Positions 44,714 to 54,904 of a stretch of DNA of 64,000 nt are shown piece after piece. The stretch is from contig NC_056755.1 of the NCBI RefSeq assembly GCF_018687715.1, positions 19,045,001-19,109,000 on the forward strand. Reading direction: 5' to 3'. The position numbers and the translations under genes were made by a program. The stretch is from Carya illinoinensis (lineage: Eukaryota; Streptophyta; Magnoliopsida; Fagales; Juglandaceae). Below the pieces are notes generated by a model. That model searched no databases, had not been told where the DNA came from, and was given only the letters and a program-made list of their open reading frames with translations. Positions within the stretch are counted from its first letter, which is position 1. Each line of letters opens with the position of its first letter.

Positions 44714-44730
44714 TGCTTTCTCTTGTAGTG
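44714..44730 (-). repeat. Right terminal inverted repeat of the CACTA element
   Basis: The minus strand reads CACTACAAGAGAAAGCA, the typical CACTACAAGAAAA start of plant CACTA elements. The next three bases (GCT) would be one copy of the three-base target duplication; the left copy is not available. Confidence 0.8.
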
Positions 44731-44904
44731 GCTGTACAAAGCGTACGTTTGGAAGTATTTTATTCTCGCCGAACTCTTGAGTCGCTTGGCTTTCTTGCTT
44801 GTAAGTGGTTTGAAAATTTTGAAAAATTTGAAGGGGTTTAGAAAGGAGAAATCTATTGTGAGGCTTGAGCGGCGGACTCGCTCAAAAAAATTTATATAAT
44901 TTTG

Positions 44905-45540
44905 ATGCATATTCTTACTTGGAATATTAGAGGAATTCTTTCGTCGAAAAGTAGGCTTCGGCGTATTTTGAATAAAAGTCGCCCTTTAGTGGTGGCCATT
45001 TTAGAACCTTTTGTACAGGCAAATAAATGTAGTAGATAGGGATGATGGGTGAAGCTGTAGTCTTTTATTAATAATGCAGGGGTTAGAGGCAAAATTTGGA
45101 TTTTTTGGGAGGATGATTTGAATTTGAACTCATGGTAATGTCGGATCAAGCAATTAGTGGATGGTTTGTCAAAGGAAACTATCGAATTCTAGTTATGATT
45201 GTTTATGCGAGCTGTTTTAGGGCTAAAAGATTGGAGCTTTGGGATTTTTTGAGAGAGCAAAACTCTGGTGACAGTCCTTGGTTTGTTGGGGCAGATTTTA
45301 ATATTATTCGGTGTGATAATGAAAAGGTGCATGGGAGGTCTTTTACAGGCCTCTCGTGTGAAAAGTAATGGTAATAAATTATCATGGTGTAATGGAAGGT
45401 TAGGAGGTAGAAGAATATGGGAAAGATTGGATCATGTGCTAGTTAACTTGCAATTTTTGAATTTATTTGGTGATATACAGATGTCCTATTTGCCGCGGTC
45501 TTCATCCAATCACGCACCGATGTTGGTACAGATTAATTGA
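44905..45540 (+). pseudogene. LINE ORF2 endonuclease, broken
   Basis: It starts MHILTWNIRG at 44905, the WN.RG start of the apurinic endonuclease fold. ILEPFVQ (Glu metal ligand) follows. Frame 45268-45540 has SWCNGRLGGRRIWERLDHVL and MSYLPRSSSNHAPMLVQIN. Near its end the usual SDHAPL is SNHAPM here, so the catalytic aspartate is changed to asparagine. Several stops lie between. The enzyme nicks target DNA to prime reverse transcription. Confidence 0.82.
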
Positions 45541-47060
45541 GATCGGAAGAGTAGTGTTCGTCCATTTAGATTCCTTCGTATATGGGGTTCACATGACGGA
45601 TTTATTCCTCTTGTGCAGGAAGTGTGGAATTCTAGTATTAATGGATGTGCTAGTATTACGAATAAGCAAGAAACTAAAATTGCTTAAAGGTGCTCTACGG
45701 AAGTGGAATAAAGAAACATTTGGTTGAGTAGAGGATGAACTCAAAAAGCTGGAAGATCGAATTGTCGAACTGGAAATTGATGTTACGAATAATTACTCAG
45801 GGCAAGTTGAAAATGATTTGTTAAAGTGTAAGCATGAGCATATTCAATGGGTTCATAGGGAGGAGAAGTTGGCGTGCCAAAAATCCAGAGTTAAATGGAT
45901 GGCAGGGGTTGATTCTAATACTAAATTCTTTCAAGCTGCTATGCGGTTAAAGAAGAAAAGTAAGAAAATTGAGAATATGAGGTTGGTAGACGGTACCTTG
46001 CTAGCGTCTTTGGAAGCAGTACATGAGGGGGCGGTACAGTTCTTCCAGGATCTACTTACGATGTCAAGGGTAAGGTGTGAATCGGCTGATTTGGAATTAG
46101 TTGAGTAGATTGTTTCCGAGTCTGAAAATGAGAGGTTATGTGCTGAACCTTCTTTAAAGGAGGTGAAGGAAGCTTTATGGTCGATACCAGTAGACAGCAG
46201 CCGGGGTCTAGATGGTTTTGCTGCAAGTTTTTTCATGATGGCATGGGATATTGTTAAAAATGATTTGTTAGAAATGGATTCTGATGTTTTTGCAGGACAA
46301 CCATTTTCCACTTTATTTGGTGCTACAAATTTAGTACTGATTCTGAAAGTAGATGAACCTTTGGGATTTAGCCAATTTCGGCCTATCAGTCTTTGCTCAG
46401 TGGTGTACAAAATTTTGTCTAAGATTATGGTTTTTCGAATGGCCCCAATTCTGGATAAAATCATCTCCCCTGAGCAAGCTGCGTTCATTCGGGGAAGGAG
46501 TAATTTTGATAATATGTCGATTGCTCAGGAATTAGCCCAAGGTATTAACAGGAAAGTGAGAGGTGGAAATGTGATGCTGAAAATTGACATGGCAAAAGCT
46601 TATGATCGGGTGAATTGGAGATTTCTATTGATGGTACTTCGGAGGTTGGGTTTTTCGGAAAAATGGTGTAGTATTGTTTTTAATGCTATTTCATCCCCTT
46701 TCTATTCAGTGATGCTTAATGGTTGCAGGAAAGGTTTCTTCAAGGCTTTGCGCGGTCTTCGACAAGGTGATCCCCTTTCACCTTATTTATTCATTTTATC
46801 GGAAGAGATCCTTTCGCGAATGCTGAAAAAAGAGTTCCGACTGGGATGGGTTAAACCTTTTCATTCTAGTGGAGGTTATGTGATTTCCCATTTGTTATAT
46901 GCGGATGATGTACTAATTTTTGCCAACGGAGGAAGGTCATCTATGCGTAATATTATGGAGGTTTTGAGGAGATATGAATTGATGTCGGGCCAATTAATTA
47001 ATTCAAGTAAGTCATCTATATTTTTCTCTTCTTTTATTTCAGCTGAAAGAAATTTCTGGT
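45541..47060 (+). pseudogene. LINE ORF2 reverse transcriptase, stops and a terminal frameshift
   Basis: The main frame 46163-47122 contains FRPISLCSVVYKILSKIMVF, SPEQAAFIRGRSNFDNMSIA, MLKIDMAKAYDRVNWRFL and LRGLRQGDPLSPYLFILSEE. The catalytic HLLYADDVLIFANGG is intact. An upstream lead (45818-46108) with KLACQKSRVKWMAGVDSNTK and FFQAAMRLKKK belongs to the same frame after a stop at 46106. After about 47060 the correct frame changes. This is the L1-type non-LTR transferase. Confidence 0.88.
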
Positions 47061-47063
47061 TTC

Positions 47064-48116
47064 ATGGAAGGAAATTGGTCGTGCACCTACTTGGTGGTGC
47101 CTCTATATGTGGGGCGCATTAAAAATAATATGTTTGATCCGTTTTTGGCTAGAGTTCAGAAGAAAGTAGTTGGATGGACGAGTAAAATCTTATCATTTGG
47201 GGGAAAAATTGTACTCATCAAACATGTGCTCAATAGTATGCCTATTCATATGTTATCGGTGTTGAATATTCAAAAAAGGGTTATTTCGGGGCTTAAAAAG
47301 ATTTTTTCAAATTTTCTGTGGGGACACTCGGTAGAAAAGAAGAAGAGAAAATGGATTGCGTGGAAACAAATTTGCTTACTGGTGGAGGAGGGAGGTCTTG
47401 GTATTCGGGCATTTCATGAGGTCCAAGAATCTTTCCTTTTGAAGTTTGCTTGGAAATTCATTAAAGGAGGTATGATGTGGTTAGATTTTTTTGCTTCAAA
47501 ATATGTTGGAAATGATCATGTGTTTTCAGCTATGCAGAAACATAGAGGATCGAGATTTTGGAAGGGAATTATTGATCTTATGCTAAAAGTGCTGAATAAT
47601 TCGAAGTGGTTAATTTGGGAAGGAAATGTTAATTTTTGGATGGATAATTGGTTAGGAGATGGTCCTTTAAAAGATTCTATGCCTATGATTGAGAATGAGA
47701 ATCTGAAAGTTAAAGAGGTGGTTGATGAAACGGGGCCTATATTGAGTCGATTACAAGCGTTGGTTAATGACGCAATTCTTGCTAAAATTGTTTCTTTAGG
47801 CATGCAGATTAGACAAGGGAATGACATATGTGTATGGCAGCAGTCAACAAATGGGGAATTCTCCATAAAGTCTGCATGGCAGTTAATTAGAAACTGGGGT
47901 GAAGTGTGTACTTGGAAAAAATGGCTCTGGAAAGACTGGATCCCTAAGAAGATGTCCTTTTTTGTTTGGAGAGCTAAGAGGATAGCTATCCTGATTGATG
48001 ATGTTATTCAGCATCTAGGAATTCCTATAGTATCAAAGTGTGAGTGCTATTCTCAGGCCAAGGTTGAATCTTTCAATCATTTATTATGCGATGGGGAAGG
48101 GTCTAAATTGGTCTAG
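47064..48116 (+). pseudogene. LINE ORF2 thumb and zf-RVT zinc finger region
   Basis: 350 codons. VPLYVGRIKNNMFDPFLARV, KKVVGWTSKILSFGGKIVLI and LKKIFSNFLWG are the conserved post-transferase part. FSIKSAWQLIRNWGEVCTWK, WLWKDWIPKKMSFFVWRAKR and CECYSQAKVESFNHLLCD form the zf-RVT domain with C..C..H..C. This is one uninterrupted frame, the longest in the LINE. It continues into RNase H after stops near 48114. Confidence 0.85.
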
Positions 48117-48119
48117 AAG

Positions 48120-48926
48120 TTTTTTGCTGATGCATATCAGATGTTGGGAAGGAATGATGTATTGCTGGTGGAATAAAGCTTCTATGTACACTCAGGTTTG
48201 CAGGATTCGGGGGTCTCTTCCTAGAGTCATTTCTTGGGCGATATGGAGGGCGAGACGTGAGGCAAGAATGGAAGGTACAAAATTTATGCCTGATAATATT
48301 ATTCGTTCAATTAAAGTATGGGTTAGAGATATGGCTTACAAAATGAAAAATTTCCAGTGGATGGGTGGAGAGGATAGAGAGGTAATGGAGTGGCTTGCAT
48401 GCCCACTGATTCCTATTTCTTCAAAGCCTATTAAATTAATTGCATGGAGTCCTTTGAATAGAGGAAGAATACAGCTCAATGTGGATGGTGGTTCTTGCAG
48501 AAATCTGGGAGCGGCTGGGGGAGGGGGTATTCTTTGAGACTATAAGGGAGATGTCATTGGGGGGTTTGCGCATACATATGGGCATGCCACCAATACCATT
48601 GCTGATGGTCTTCGGTTATGTCGAGAATTAAATATACGGGATGTGTTGGTAGAATTGGATTCTGTAGTTATTGTTGGTTGGTTAGCTTCCGGGATATGTA
48701 AGTATTGGTTTCTTTGGGATTTTTGGGAAGAAGTGCAAATCATGGTAAGGAGCTCAATGTTCATTTTCGACATATTTATAGAGAAGCTAATATGGTAGCA
48801 GATTTTTTGGCAAAGCAGGGAGCGAAAGGCTTGACATCAGATTTTAATGATGCATCTGCCATTCATGGGCAGATTTGGGGTCTTATACGTTTAGATAAAA
48901 TAGGTTTGCCTTATTTGAGAAGGTGA
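48120..48926 (+). pseudogene. LINE ORF2 RNase H domain
   Basis: Frame 48040-48537 ends with IAWSPLNRGRIQLNVDGGSC and GAAGGGGIL, the start of the plant LINE RNase H (D of NVDGG). A TGA (48535) breaks it. DYKGDVIGGFAHTYGHATNT, ADGLRLCRELN and VLVELDS follow in the same frame. The end HIYREANMVADFLAKQGAKG lies in frame 48705-48926. The catalytic D, E, D, D positions are all still visible, across three frames. Confidence 0.83.
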
Positions 48927-49060
48927 ATTGTGATGATTTTTTTGTTTTTTTGGATCGAAAGGATGGGATGTAATTTTGTTTCTTTAGATTGTTTCTATGG
49001 TATTCCTCTGCCATACGTGCATGAGGGCTTTTTAATAAATTATGGGACGGGGTCTCTCAT

Positions 49061-49790
49061 GGACAAGAGACCTTAGTCTAACCAATCAAGACGGGAAAAG
49101 GTTTAGATTGTTTCAAGATTAGTCTAACCAATAAAAATCACAATCAAGACCAAAATGAATGTGCTTTTATGAAAATTATGCAAGACCAAAAGCACGTCGT
49201 ACAATTATCAAAATCTAAAACTAATTAAGAAAATCTACTTTGGGTACTAAGCTACCACTCACATATATAAAAGTAATGACTACGATCATTTATTATACTC
49301 ATAAAAATGGACTAATGTTTTCTTATTAGAATATGCAAATTAGACAATTATTGGATTTAATGCCACCTAAGAAAACTGCATCCTAGCCTCTATTGTGTGC
49401 ATCTATCCAAACTTGACCCCTTAATTTGAGCAGGCAATCATGGGAGTTTTTGATTCATTGATGTGGTGCATAAAAGTCGCTCCAAATTCAAAGCCGCACC
49501 ATCAATAATAGCTTATGCAAAATTGCATTACTATTAGCATCGTACGTAAATTTGTGGAATATCATGGCCTCTTGAACTAATTGTTCTTAATTATTTACGT
49601 ACGTACGTACGAGGATAAGCTAGCATCTACTTAATTTCGAAATAACAAATAACTTAATTTCAGTTGAATTCTTCCTCAACCGTGATTTATAGGTATGATT
49701 GAAAGGATTTATAGGCACCAACTCCTAGACCTTTTCTAGAAGAAAGAAAACAAAAACCAAATAAAAACAGACACAGATGAGATAGAGATA
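49061..49790. other. Intergenic region upstream of the Bet v 1-like gene
   Basis: No gene. A 14-base direct repeat TTAGTCTAACCAAT occurs at 49073-49086 and 49119-49132, next to the LINE 3' end. A run of four ACGT units (49596-49611) and another CGTACG (49541) lie in the last 400 bases before the gene. Confidence 0.5.
49596..49611. promoter_or_regulatory. Tandem ACGT cores
   Basis: TACGTACGTACGTACG is a self-complementary run about 305 bases before the ATG. ACGT is the core bound by plant bZIP factors; flanks here are not the classic G-box, so binding is uncertain. Confidence 0.4.
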
Positions 49791-49791
49791 G

Positions 49792-49799
49792 TACGTGGC
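49792..49799 (+). promoter_or_regulatory. ABRE-like element TACGTGGC
   Basis: It matches the abscisic-acid response consensus (C/T)ACGTGGC. It is about 70 bases upstream of the TATA box and 115 upstream of the ATG, a normal position for an ABRE. It suggests stress or ABA response; not tested. Confidence 0.5.
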
Positions 49800-49867
49800 T
49801 TGATTGCATTTTCCTTCGATGAAAGAAATGTCCACCTGGTGAGAGCATCTCTTTCCCCGTGTCCTTG

Positions 49868-49875
49868 TATATAAA
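49868..49875 (+). promoter_or_regulatory. TATA box of the Bet v 1-like gene
   Basis: TATATAAA lies 40 bases before the first ATG, implying a very short leader (about 10-20 bases). Confidence 0.65.
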
Positions 49876-49914
49876 GTCCCCATTCTCATCCTGAAACATA
49901 CCGGAGAGAGAGAG

Positions 49915-50829
49915 ATGAGGAGCATGAAAGGGGAAGTGGTGCTCAATGTTCCTGCCGAGAAGGCTTGGGAAATGTACAGAGACAACGAAATTATTAGTAA
50001 AATAAATCCGGAAATGCTTGCCCAAGCTGAATACATCAAAGGAGATGGCAGCCCCGGGAGTCTTAGGCGTTTCAAGCTCGGCCCTGGTAGTATCTTTTAC
50101 GCTCAAAGCTCGAGTATCTGCTAGTAGCTCCCTTTATTCTATATATATATATATATATGTACATGCACTTCCTTTTTGGCATGATTGATATCTCGTTCCA
50201 GCTCAATTTAAGTGGTAGAGATAATAAATCTTCCAGTCTTTCAGCAAACATCAACAATTCTGTACATATAGGTAAAAACAATTTTAAAAAAAATACTTGA
50301 CCAAGTTGAGGATGGATGGCCAAACTCTCAGTGTCATCAAAAGCTCCCCAGAATGACAGTTTCTAACTTGAGTTCAAGTCCTAGATTCCATCGACCTTAT
50401 TTCTTAAACCGTTCTAGCCAAAAAAGAAAACGAAAAAAGAACAAAACCCATTGCATTCATGACAATATTAGTGGCATAATTTTGGGTTTTGAGATTCCAG
50501 AAGGAATTTAATAACTAACCACGCAAAATGTGCTGTAATTTTCAGGCGTCAGCAAATACGTGAAAGAATCGACTCAGAAGATAGAGAAGGTGGAGAAAGG
50601 GAAGTCGGTAACATATAGTGTAATTGGAGGCGATCTAAATAGGATGTATGAACCATATAAGGTTACCTTCTCATTTATACCAGTTCAAGGAAAAGAGAAG
50701 GAGATGTGCGTGGCTGAGTGGAGGGCTGAGTTTGAGGCATTGACGCCGGCAACGCCTCCACCAGAACAGGCGAGGGATGCAGCTCTGGGTTTCCTCAAGT
50801 GGTTTGACAAGTTTGAGCTAAGCTTCTAG
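49915..50829 (+). CDS. Bet v 1 / PR-10-like protein, two exons
   Basis: Exon 1 is 49915-50086 and exon 2 is 50546-50829; the joined length is 456 bases, 151 residues. The intron starts GTAGTA and ends TTTTCAG, phase 1, at codon 58. PR-10 genes have one intron near codon 62. The protein begins MRSMKGEVVLNVPAEKAW (the second Met at 49924 may be the real start). It has the glycine-rich loop KGDGSPGSLRRF. It ends with the helix RDAALGFLKWFDKFELSF. Bet v 1-fold proteins are small cytosolic ligand binders with a hydrophobic cavity (PR-10, MLP, norcoclaurine-synthase-like groups). I cannot assign the subgroup or ligand. No stop or frameshift is visible. AATAAA-type signal TAAATAAATG lies just after the stop (50839). 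Confidence 0.88.
50087..50545 (+). other. Intron of the Bet v 1-like gene
   Basis: 459 bases, GT...AG, with an (AT)n tract at 50141-50158 and an A-rich stretch at 50281-50298. Nothing else was recognised inside. The small minus-strand frame at 50072-50323 has no domain. Confidence 0.85.
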
Positions 50830-51197
50830 ATAGCCACCTTAAATAAATGAGCCATGTTTAATTATGACATGTACTCATGTGATACATTTTGTTTTACATT
50901 ACAACTCGGATTATATAGATTTCTTAATAATCAAAAGCTATATATGTTAAGTACAGTCCATGCATGTGGGCGGTACTCGATGATGTGGGACGCCATGATT
51001 GGTTATGTATGCCAGCTGATAACAGTTTCATCATACGTGTAATCATTTTTGGAGAAGCTGACATCCCAAAATAAACAGAGTTGTATGTATGGGCTTTCTG
51101 TAAAATAAAAAATAAAAAAAATAAGAAAAAAAGAAAAAAGAAAAATAGAAATTATTATTGTAGCCGATTAGTGGTAGTGAAAGGATTAGCTATTGAC
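50830..51197. other. Downstream of the Bet v 1-like gene, no gene
   Basis: It contains the probable polyadenylation region and an A-rich run of AAAATAAAA/AAGAAAAAA (51100-51150). Nothing else is recognised. Confidence 0.6.
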
Positions 51198-51572
51198 TGT
51201 TTAGACTTTTGGTTTCTCTAGACAACCGTTTGTTACTTCATTTAAGATGATTCACTTTATCTATTAAGTATAGGCAATTGTCCTTAAATAAATAAAGTGG
51301 TTAACCTTTATTATTTTTTTAAGGATGAAAAAATAAGGGTATCCTAAAGGTTGTAAGAGTAATAAGTAAGGGTCTCAAGCCTTGCCTATATAAAGGGGTT
51401 TGTATTTTCCATTAGACTCACCCATAAAGTTCTAAAACAAAAAACTAGGAGTCCATTCTCTATAGAAAATCTCTACTCTATCTCTTTTGTAGGCTTTTCA
51501 ATTCTCAAATCTAAATGGCTGGAGGTAAAAGATTCTATAGACCTCTTTATTCTTTCAAGATGTTTTTTTACA
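51198..51572 (+). repeat. Copia 5' LTR
   Basis: It runs TGTTTAGACTTTTGG to TGTTTTTTTACA. It pairs with 55977-56360; landmarks such as AAATAAATAAAGTGGTTAACC and GTAAGGGTC are shared. Confidence 0.88.
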
Positions 51573-51574
51573 GT

Positions 51575-51586
51575 TGGTATCAGAGC
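51575..51586 (+). promoter_or_regulatory. Copia primer-binding site
   Basis: TGGTATCAGAGC, a full complement of initiator tRNA-Met, two bases after the LTR. Confidence 0.88.
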
Positions 51587-52249
51587 TAAGCCTTTCAGCT
51601 TTGTGTTTGAATTATTAGCATTTCAATTTTGTTCAAATGATGAGTCTTTAATGATTTCGGAGATGGGCTGTAATTTTGGCTTTCAAGTTTTTGTCTTTGA
51701 ATTCATATCCGGATTATTATGTACTCGTAACTATATTAACGGATTCCAAAGGGATGTTTTTACTTTGGGCTTAATTTCAAGCTTTATACATATTGATAGG
51801 CATTTGGGCTAATTTACAGTTAATAGGTTTTTTTTTACCTATTTTAGTAGATGTCGAGTTGTATTTCTTTTGAATAATGAAGATCATGCTACAACATCCT
51901 TATGATTTAAAAGAATATATAAATTTAGAATCTCATTGTAACTAAATTATAATTTTTAAGGATTTATCTTTACAGGAAAATCTTTAATTTTTTTTTATTT
52001 AATTAGTATAACAAAATGATTTTTGGTATTGATGGTAAAATTTGTCTTTTACATAGAGGTGTGGATAGTTTTATTTATTAATATTTGGAATAATTTGTCT
52101 TATAAATCAAGATAAGTAAATTTATGTTGTTAAGCAACTTTTTCCTACAGGAAGGTTAAAATTTACTTGAACTCATAGCATTAAAGTTTTTCTTATTTTG
52201 CAGCTGTTGTTCCACAATCTTTAGCTAATGGTGTTTATTTTATTCTAAT
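51587..52249 (+). other. Copia leader region, no recognised gene
   Basis: AT-rich. The frame at 51603-51812 has no domain, and a decayed gag start may lie near 52250. Confidence 0.5.
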
Positions 52250-53045
52250 ACTTGATAGCACTAATTATTTTGACTAGAAAGATTCAGTTCATTTTATCTT
52301 GGTGTATATGGACCTTGACTATGCTAGTCATGTGGAGCAACTACTTGTTGCCACATATACAGATACACAGGAAGTCATTAAAAATCGCCAATGGTGGGAG
52401 CGATCTAATCGCCTAAGTCTAATGATTATAAAGTCTCGTATGAGTAAGAGCATTAGAGGTTGTATTGGTGACTTTGCTAAAATTAAGAAATTAATGCGAG
52501 CAATTGAGGAACAGTTTGTTCACTTTGACAAGGCTTTAGCTAGCACTCTTATTAGGCAATTCACTACTAAAGTTTTTTTTACAAATCTACGGGCATCCGT
52601 GCATACATTACGAAAATGAGAAACATTGTTTCTTAACCTAAGAGCTTAAAGATAGAAATATTTGAGCCGTTCTTGGTCCATTTCATCCTTAACTCACTAC
52701 CATATGAGTATGGGTCTTTCAAGATCTCTTATAACACATAAGGAGAATAGGTCAGTTATGGATCTTCTGACCATATGTGTGCAAGAAGAGGAAAGGATGA
52801 AGCATGATCGACTTGAAAGTGCAAATATGATCGTGAATGATAAAGTCAAGACCAATAAAGGTAAAGGTGGACCTCACAAGAAAAGGAAGCATAATGTGCC
52901 ATCAAAATCCAATGGATCTAATGGCAAAAAGGTGACCTGTTTCTTTTGCAAGAAAGATGGACATGTAAAGAAGAGCTACATCAATTATAAAGAGTGGCTT
53001 GAAAAAAAAAGGTTTTCTCACCAGAAGGAAACCATTAACAAGTGA
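52250..53045 (+). pseudogene. Copia Gag with incomplete zinc knuckle
   Basis: Frame 52299-52619 has NRQWWERSNRLSLMIIKSRM, then KLMRAIEEQFVHFDKALAST, the copia capsid. Frame 52662-53045 has LLTICVQEEERMKHDRLESA and CFFCKKDGHVKKSYINY. In the latter knuckle the last cysteine is missing (normally CX2CX4HX4C). It is followed at once by pre-integrase sequence. Confidence 0.8.
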
Positions 53046-53920
53046 CTTCAAGAATTGTGTGGACTGCATAAAGGGTAAGCAGACCAACAATAATTTTTAG
53101 GGTTCAAGAAGAAGCTCAAGTATTCTTGAGATTATACACACAGATATTTGTAGACCATTTTGTACCCCTTACTTGAATGGTCAGAGATATTTTATCTCAT
53201 TTATTGACGACTATTCTAGGTATATGTATCTCTATCTTCTGAATGACAAGGCTCAAGCATTAGATGCTTTCAAAGCTTATAAAGCAGAAGTAGAGAATCA
53301 AAGTGAAAAGAAAATTAACATTGTAAGATCTTATTGACGAGGGGAATATTATGGTAAATGCATAGAATAGGGATAAATGAAGGGTCCATTTGCAAATTTC
53401 CTTTAGGAGGAAGGCATTGTTGCCTAATATTCAATGCCTAGCACACCACAACAAAATGGTGTTGCTGAAAGAAGGAACCGTACACTAATGGATATGGTAA
53501 GGAGCATGATTAGTAAATATAACATGCAACTTTTCTTATGGAGTGAATTTCTTAAAACTGCAGTGTATATATTGAATAGGGTTTCATCCAAGTCTGTATC
53601 TAAAACACTTTTCGAGTTGAGGAAAGGGTGGAAACTAGCTTAAATCATATACACATGTGATCCTGCTGAAGTTAGGATTTATAATCCTAAAATAAAGAAG
53701 TTAGACCCACGGACAACTAGCGGTTTCTTTATTGGGTATCCAAGTAACTCCAAAGGATATAGGTTTTATTGTCCCAGTCATTGCCCTAGAATTATCGAAT
53801 CTAAAATTGCAAGGTTTCTAGAGGATGTTCAACCTAGTGGAAGTGTGAATCCTCAAGAGGTTACTTTTGAGAAAACACTTGAACATTCTACTTTGCCTTC
53901 TTTTGCATAAGAATGGTTGT
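53046..53920 (+). pseudogene. Copia integrase, broken
   Basis: Near 53046-53090 a finger end reads CVDCIKGKQTN. RSSSILEIIHTDICRPFC (first Asp), YFISFIDDYSRYMYLYLLND, then MPSTPQQNGVAERRNRTLMD (Glu) and YILNRVSSKSVSKTLFELRK (frame 53434-53643) follow. The second catalytic Asp region (RS-DRG) is damaged at 53335. No protease precedes it. Confidence 0.8.
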
Positions 53921-54174
53921 CTTAAAGCAAAATAGATTGCAAGATCATGCAATGACACCAATTCAAGAACAACATGTTCCCATGAATAAGGTTCAACCTG
54001 AAGTCATTTCGCATTTACAGTCTGAGTCAATTAGGTCATCTCCATATGACGAAGTAGTTGCTCTAAGAAGATCCTCAAAAATATGTAGGTTGCTATTCTA
54101 GACGATTACATTGTATACCTAAATGAGTCTAATTTTGACGTTGGACTTTCAGATTACATTTTCACAAGCCATGA

Positions 54175-54904
54175 GTGAAGATAAATCTACATTTTGGTTG
54201 GATGCCATGAGGAATAAGTTTAATCCATTTATAAGAACCAAGTCTGGGATATCGTCGAATTACCAAAAGGGGTGCAATTGGCTGCAAATGGGTTTATAAG
54301 ACCAAACGAGATTATTTTGGTTATGTTGAACGATATAAGCCAAGACTTGTCGCTAAAGGATTCAGTCAGAAGGAAGGCATAGATTATCATGAAACCTTCT
54401 CTCCAATCTCTAATAAGGATTCATTGAGGATAATCATGGCCTTTGTAGCTCATTTTAATTTAGAGTTACATCAAATGGATGTGAAAACAACTTTTCTTAA
54501 TGGGTATCTTGATGAATTGGTATACATGAAACAACTTGAAGGTTTCAATGATGACAGTCAGAAAGTAGGCAAGTTGAAGGAGTCTCTTTATGGACTAAAA
54601 TATGCTTCCCTTCAATCGTATTTAAAGTTTCGCAAGATTCTCATCTCATACGGTTTTATCGAGAATCTTGTTGATCAATATATATACCTTAAGGTCAGTG
54701 GGAGCAAATATTTTTTTAGTCCTTTATGTAGACGACATTCTTGATTTCAGCTTGTTACATGAGACTAAATACTTTCTCTCCCAAAACTTTGAAATGAAGG
54801 ATATGGGTGAAGCCTCTTATGTCATTGGCATATATATTCATAGAGATGGGAAACAAAGAGTCTTAAAGCTATCTCGGAATGCCTATATTGAAAAGGCTTT
54901 ATAG
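54175..54904 (+). pseudogene. Copia reverse transcriptase
   Basis: Pieces are CKWVYKTKRDYFGYVERYKP, ARLVAKGFSQKEGIDYHETF-like text, FNLELHQMDVKTTFLNGYLD, GKLKESLYGLKYASLQSYLK and the catalytic FLVLYVDDILDFS (54668 frame). GEASYVIGIYIHRDGKQRVL follows. The YVDD motif is intact. Two frameshifts (about 54250 and 54690) break it. Confidence 0.83.

Larger units (their letters stand above)
38690..44730 (+). mobile_element. CACTA (En/Spm-type) DNA transposon, copy A, left part lost
   Basis: The right terminus is a CACTA end: on the minus strand 44730-44714 reads CACTACAAGAGAAAGCA. A block of TTCGAAC/TTTGAATGG-type repeats precedes it (43880-44470), as in CACTA subterminal regions. Inside are TNP2 transposase pieces with DUF4218 (40021-41110) and DUF4216 (41860-42188), then a second ORF of the TNPA/Transposase_24 kind (42310-43823). 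A divergent minus-strand ORF (38690-39693) lies on the left. The left terminus is missing because the minus gypsy LTR starts at 38623. The same arrangement begins again at 61290. Confidence 0.82.
44740..49060 (+). mobile_element. LINE (L1-type) with ORF2, endonuclease to RNase H
   Basis: Plus-strand pieces appear in L1 order: ORF1 tail remnant (44760-44890), endonuclease (44905-45540), reverse transcriptase (45600-47060), zinc finger zf-RVT (47830-48100) and RNase H (48430-48920). The 3' end follows near 49020-49060 with TTTAATAAATTATGGGACGG. There is no LTR. The 5' part may be cut by the CACTA end at 44730, which would mean the CACTA inserted into this LINE. Frameshifts and stops occur every few hundred bases. 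Confidence 0.85.

Noticed and set aside
45931..46488. Minus-strand 185-codon frame over the LINE reverse transcriptase
   Set aside because: It is antisense to conserved RT motifs; no recognisable protein.
49687..50106. Minus-strand 139-codon frame overlapping exon 1 of the Bet v 1-like gene
   Set aside because: It is the shadow of the real exon; it has no domain and no promoter on that strand.
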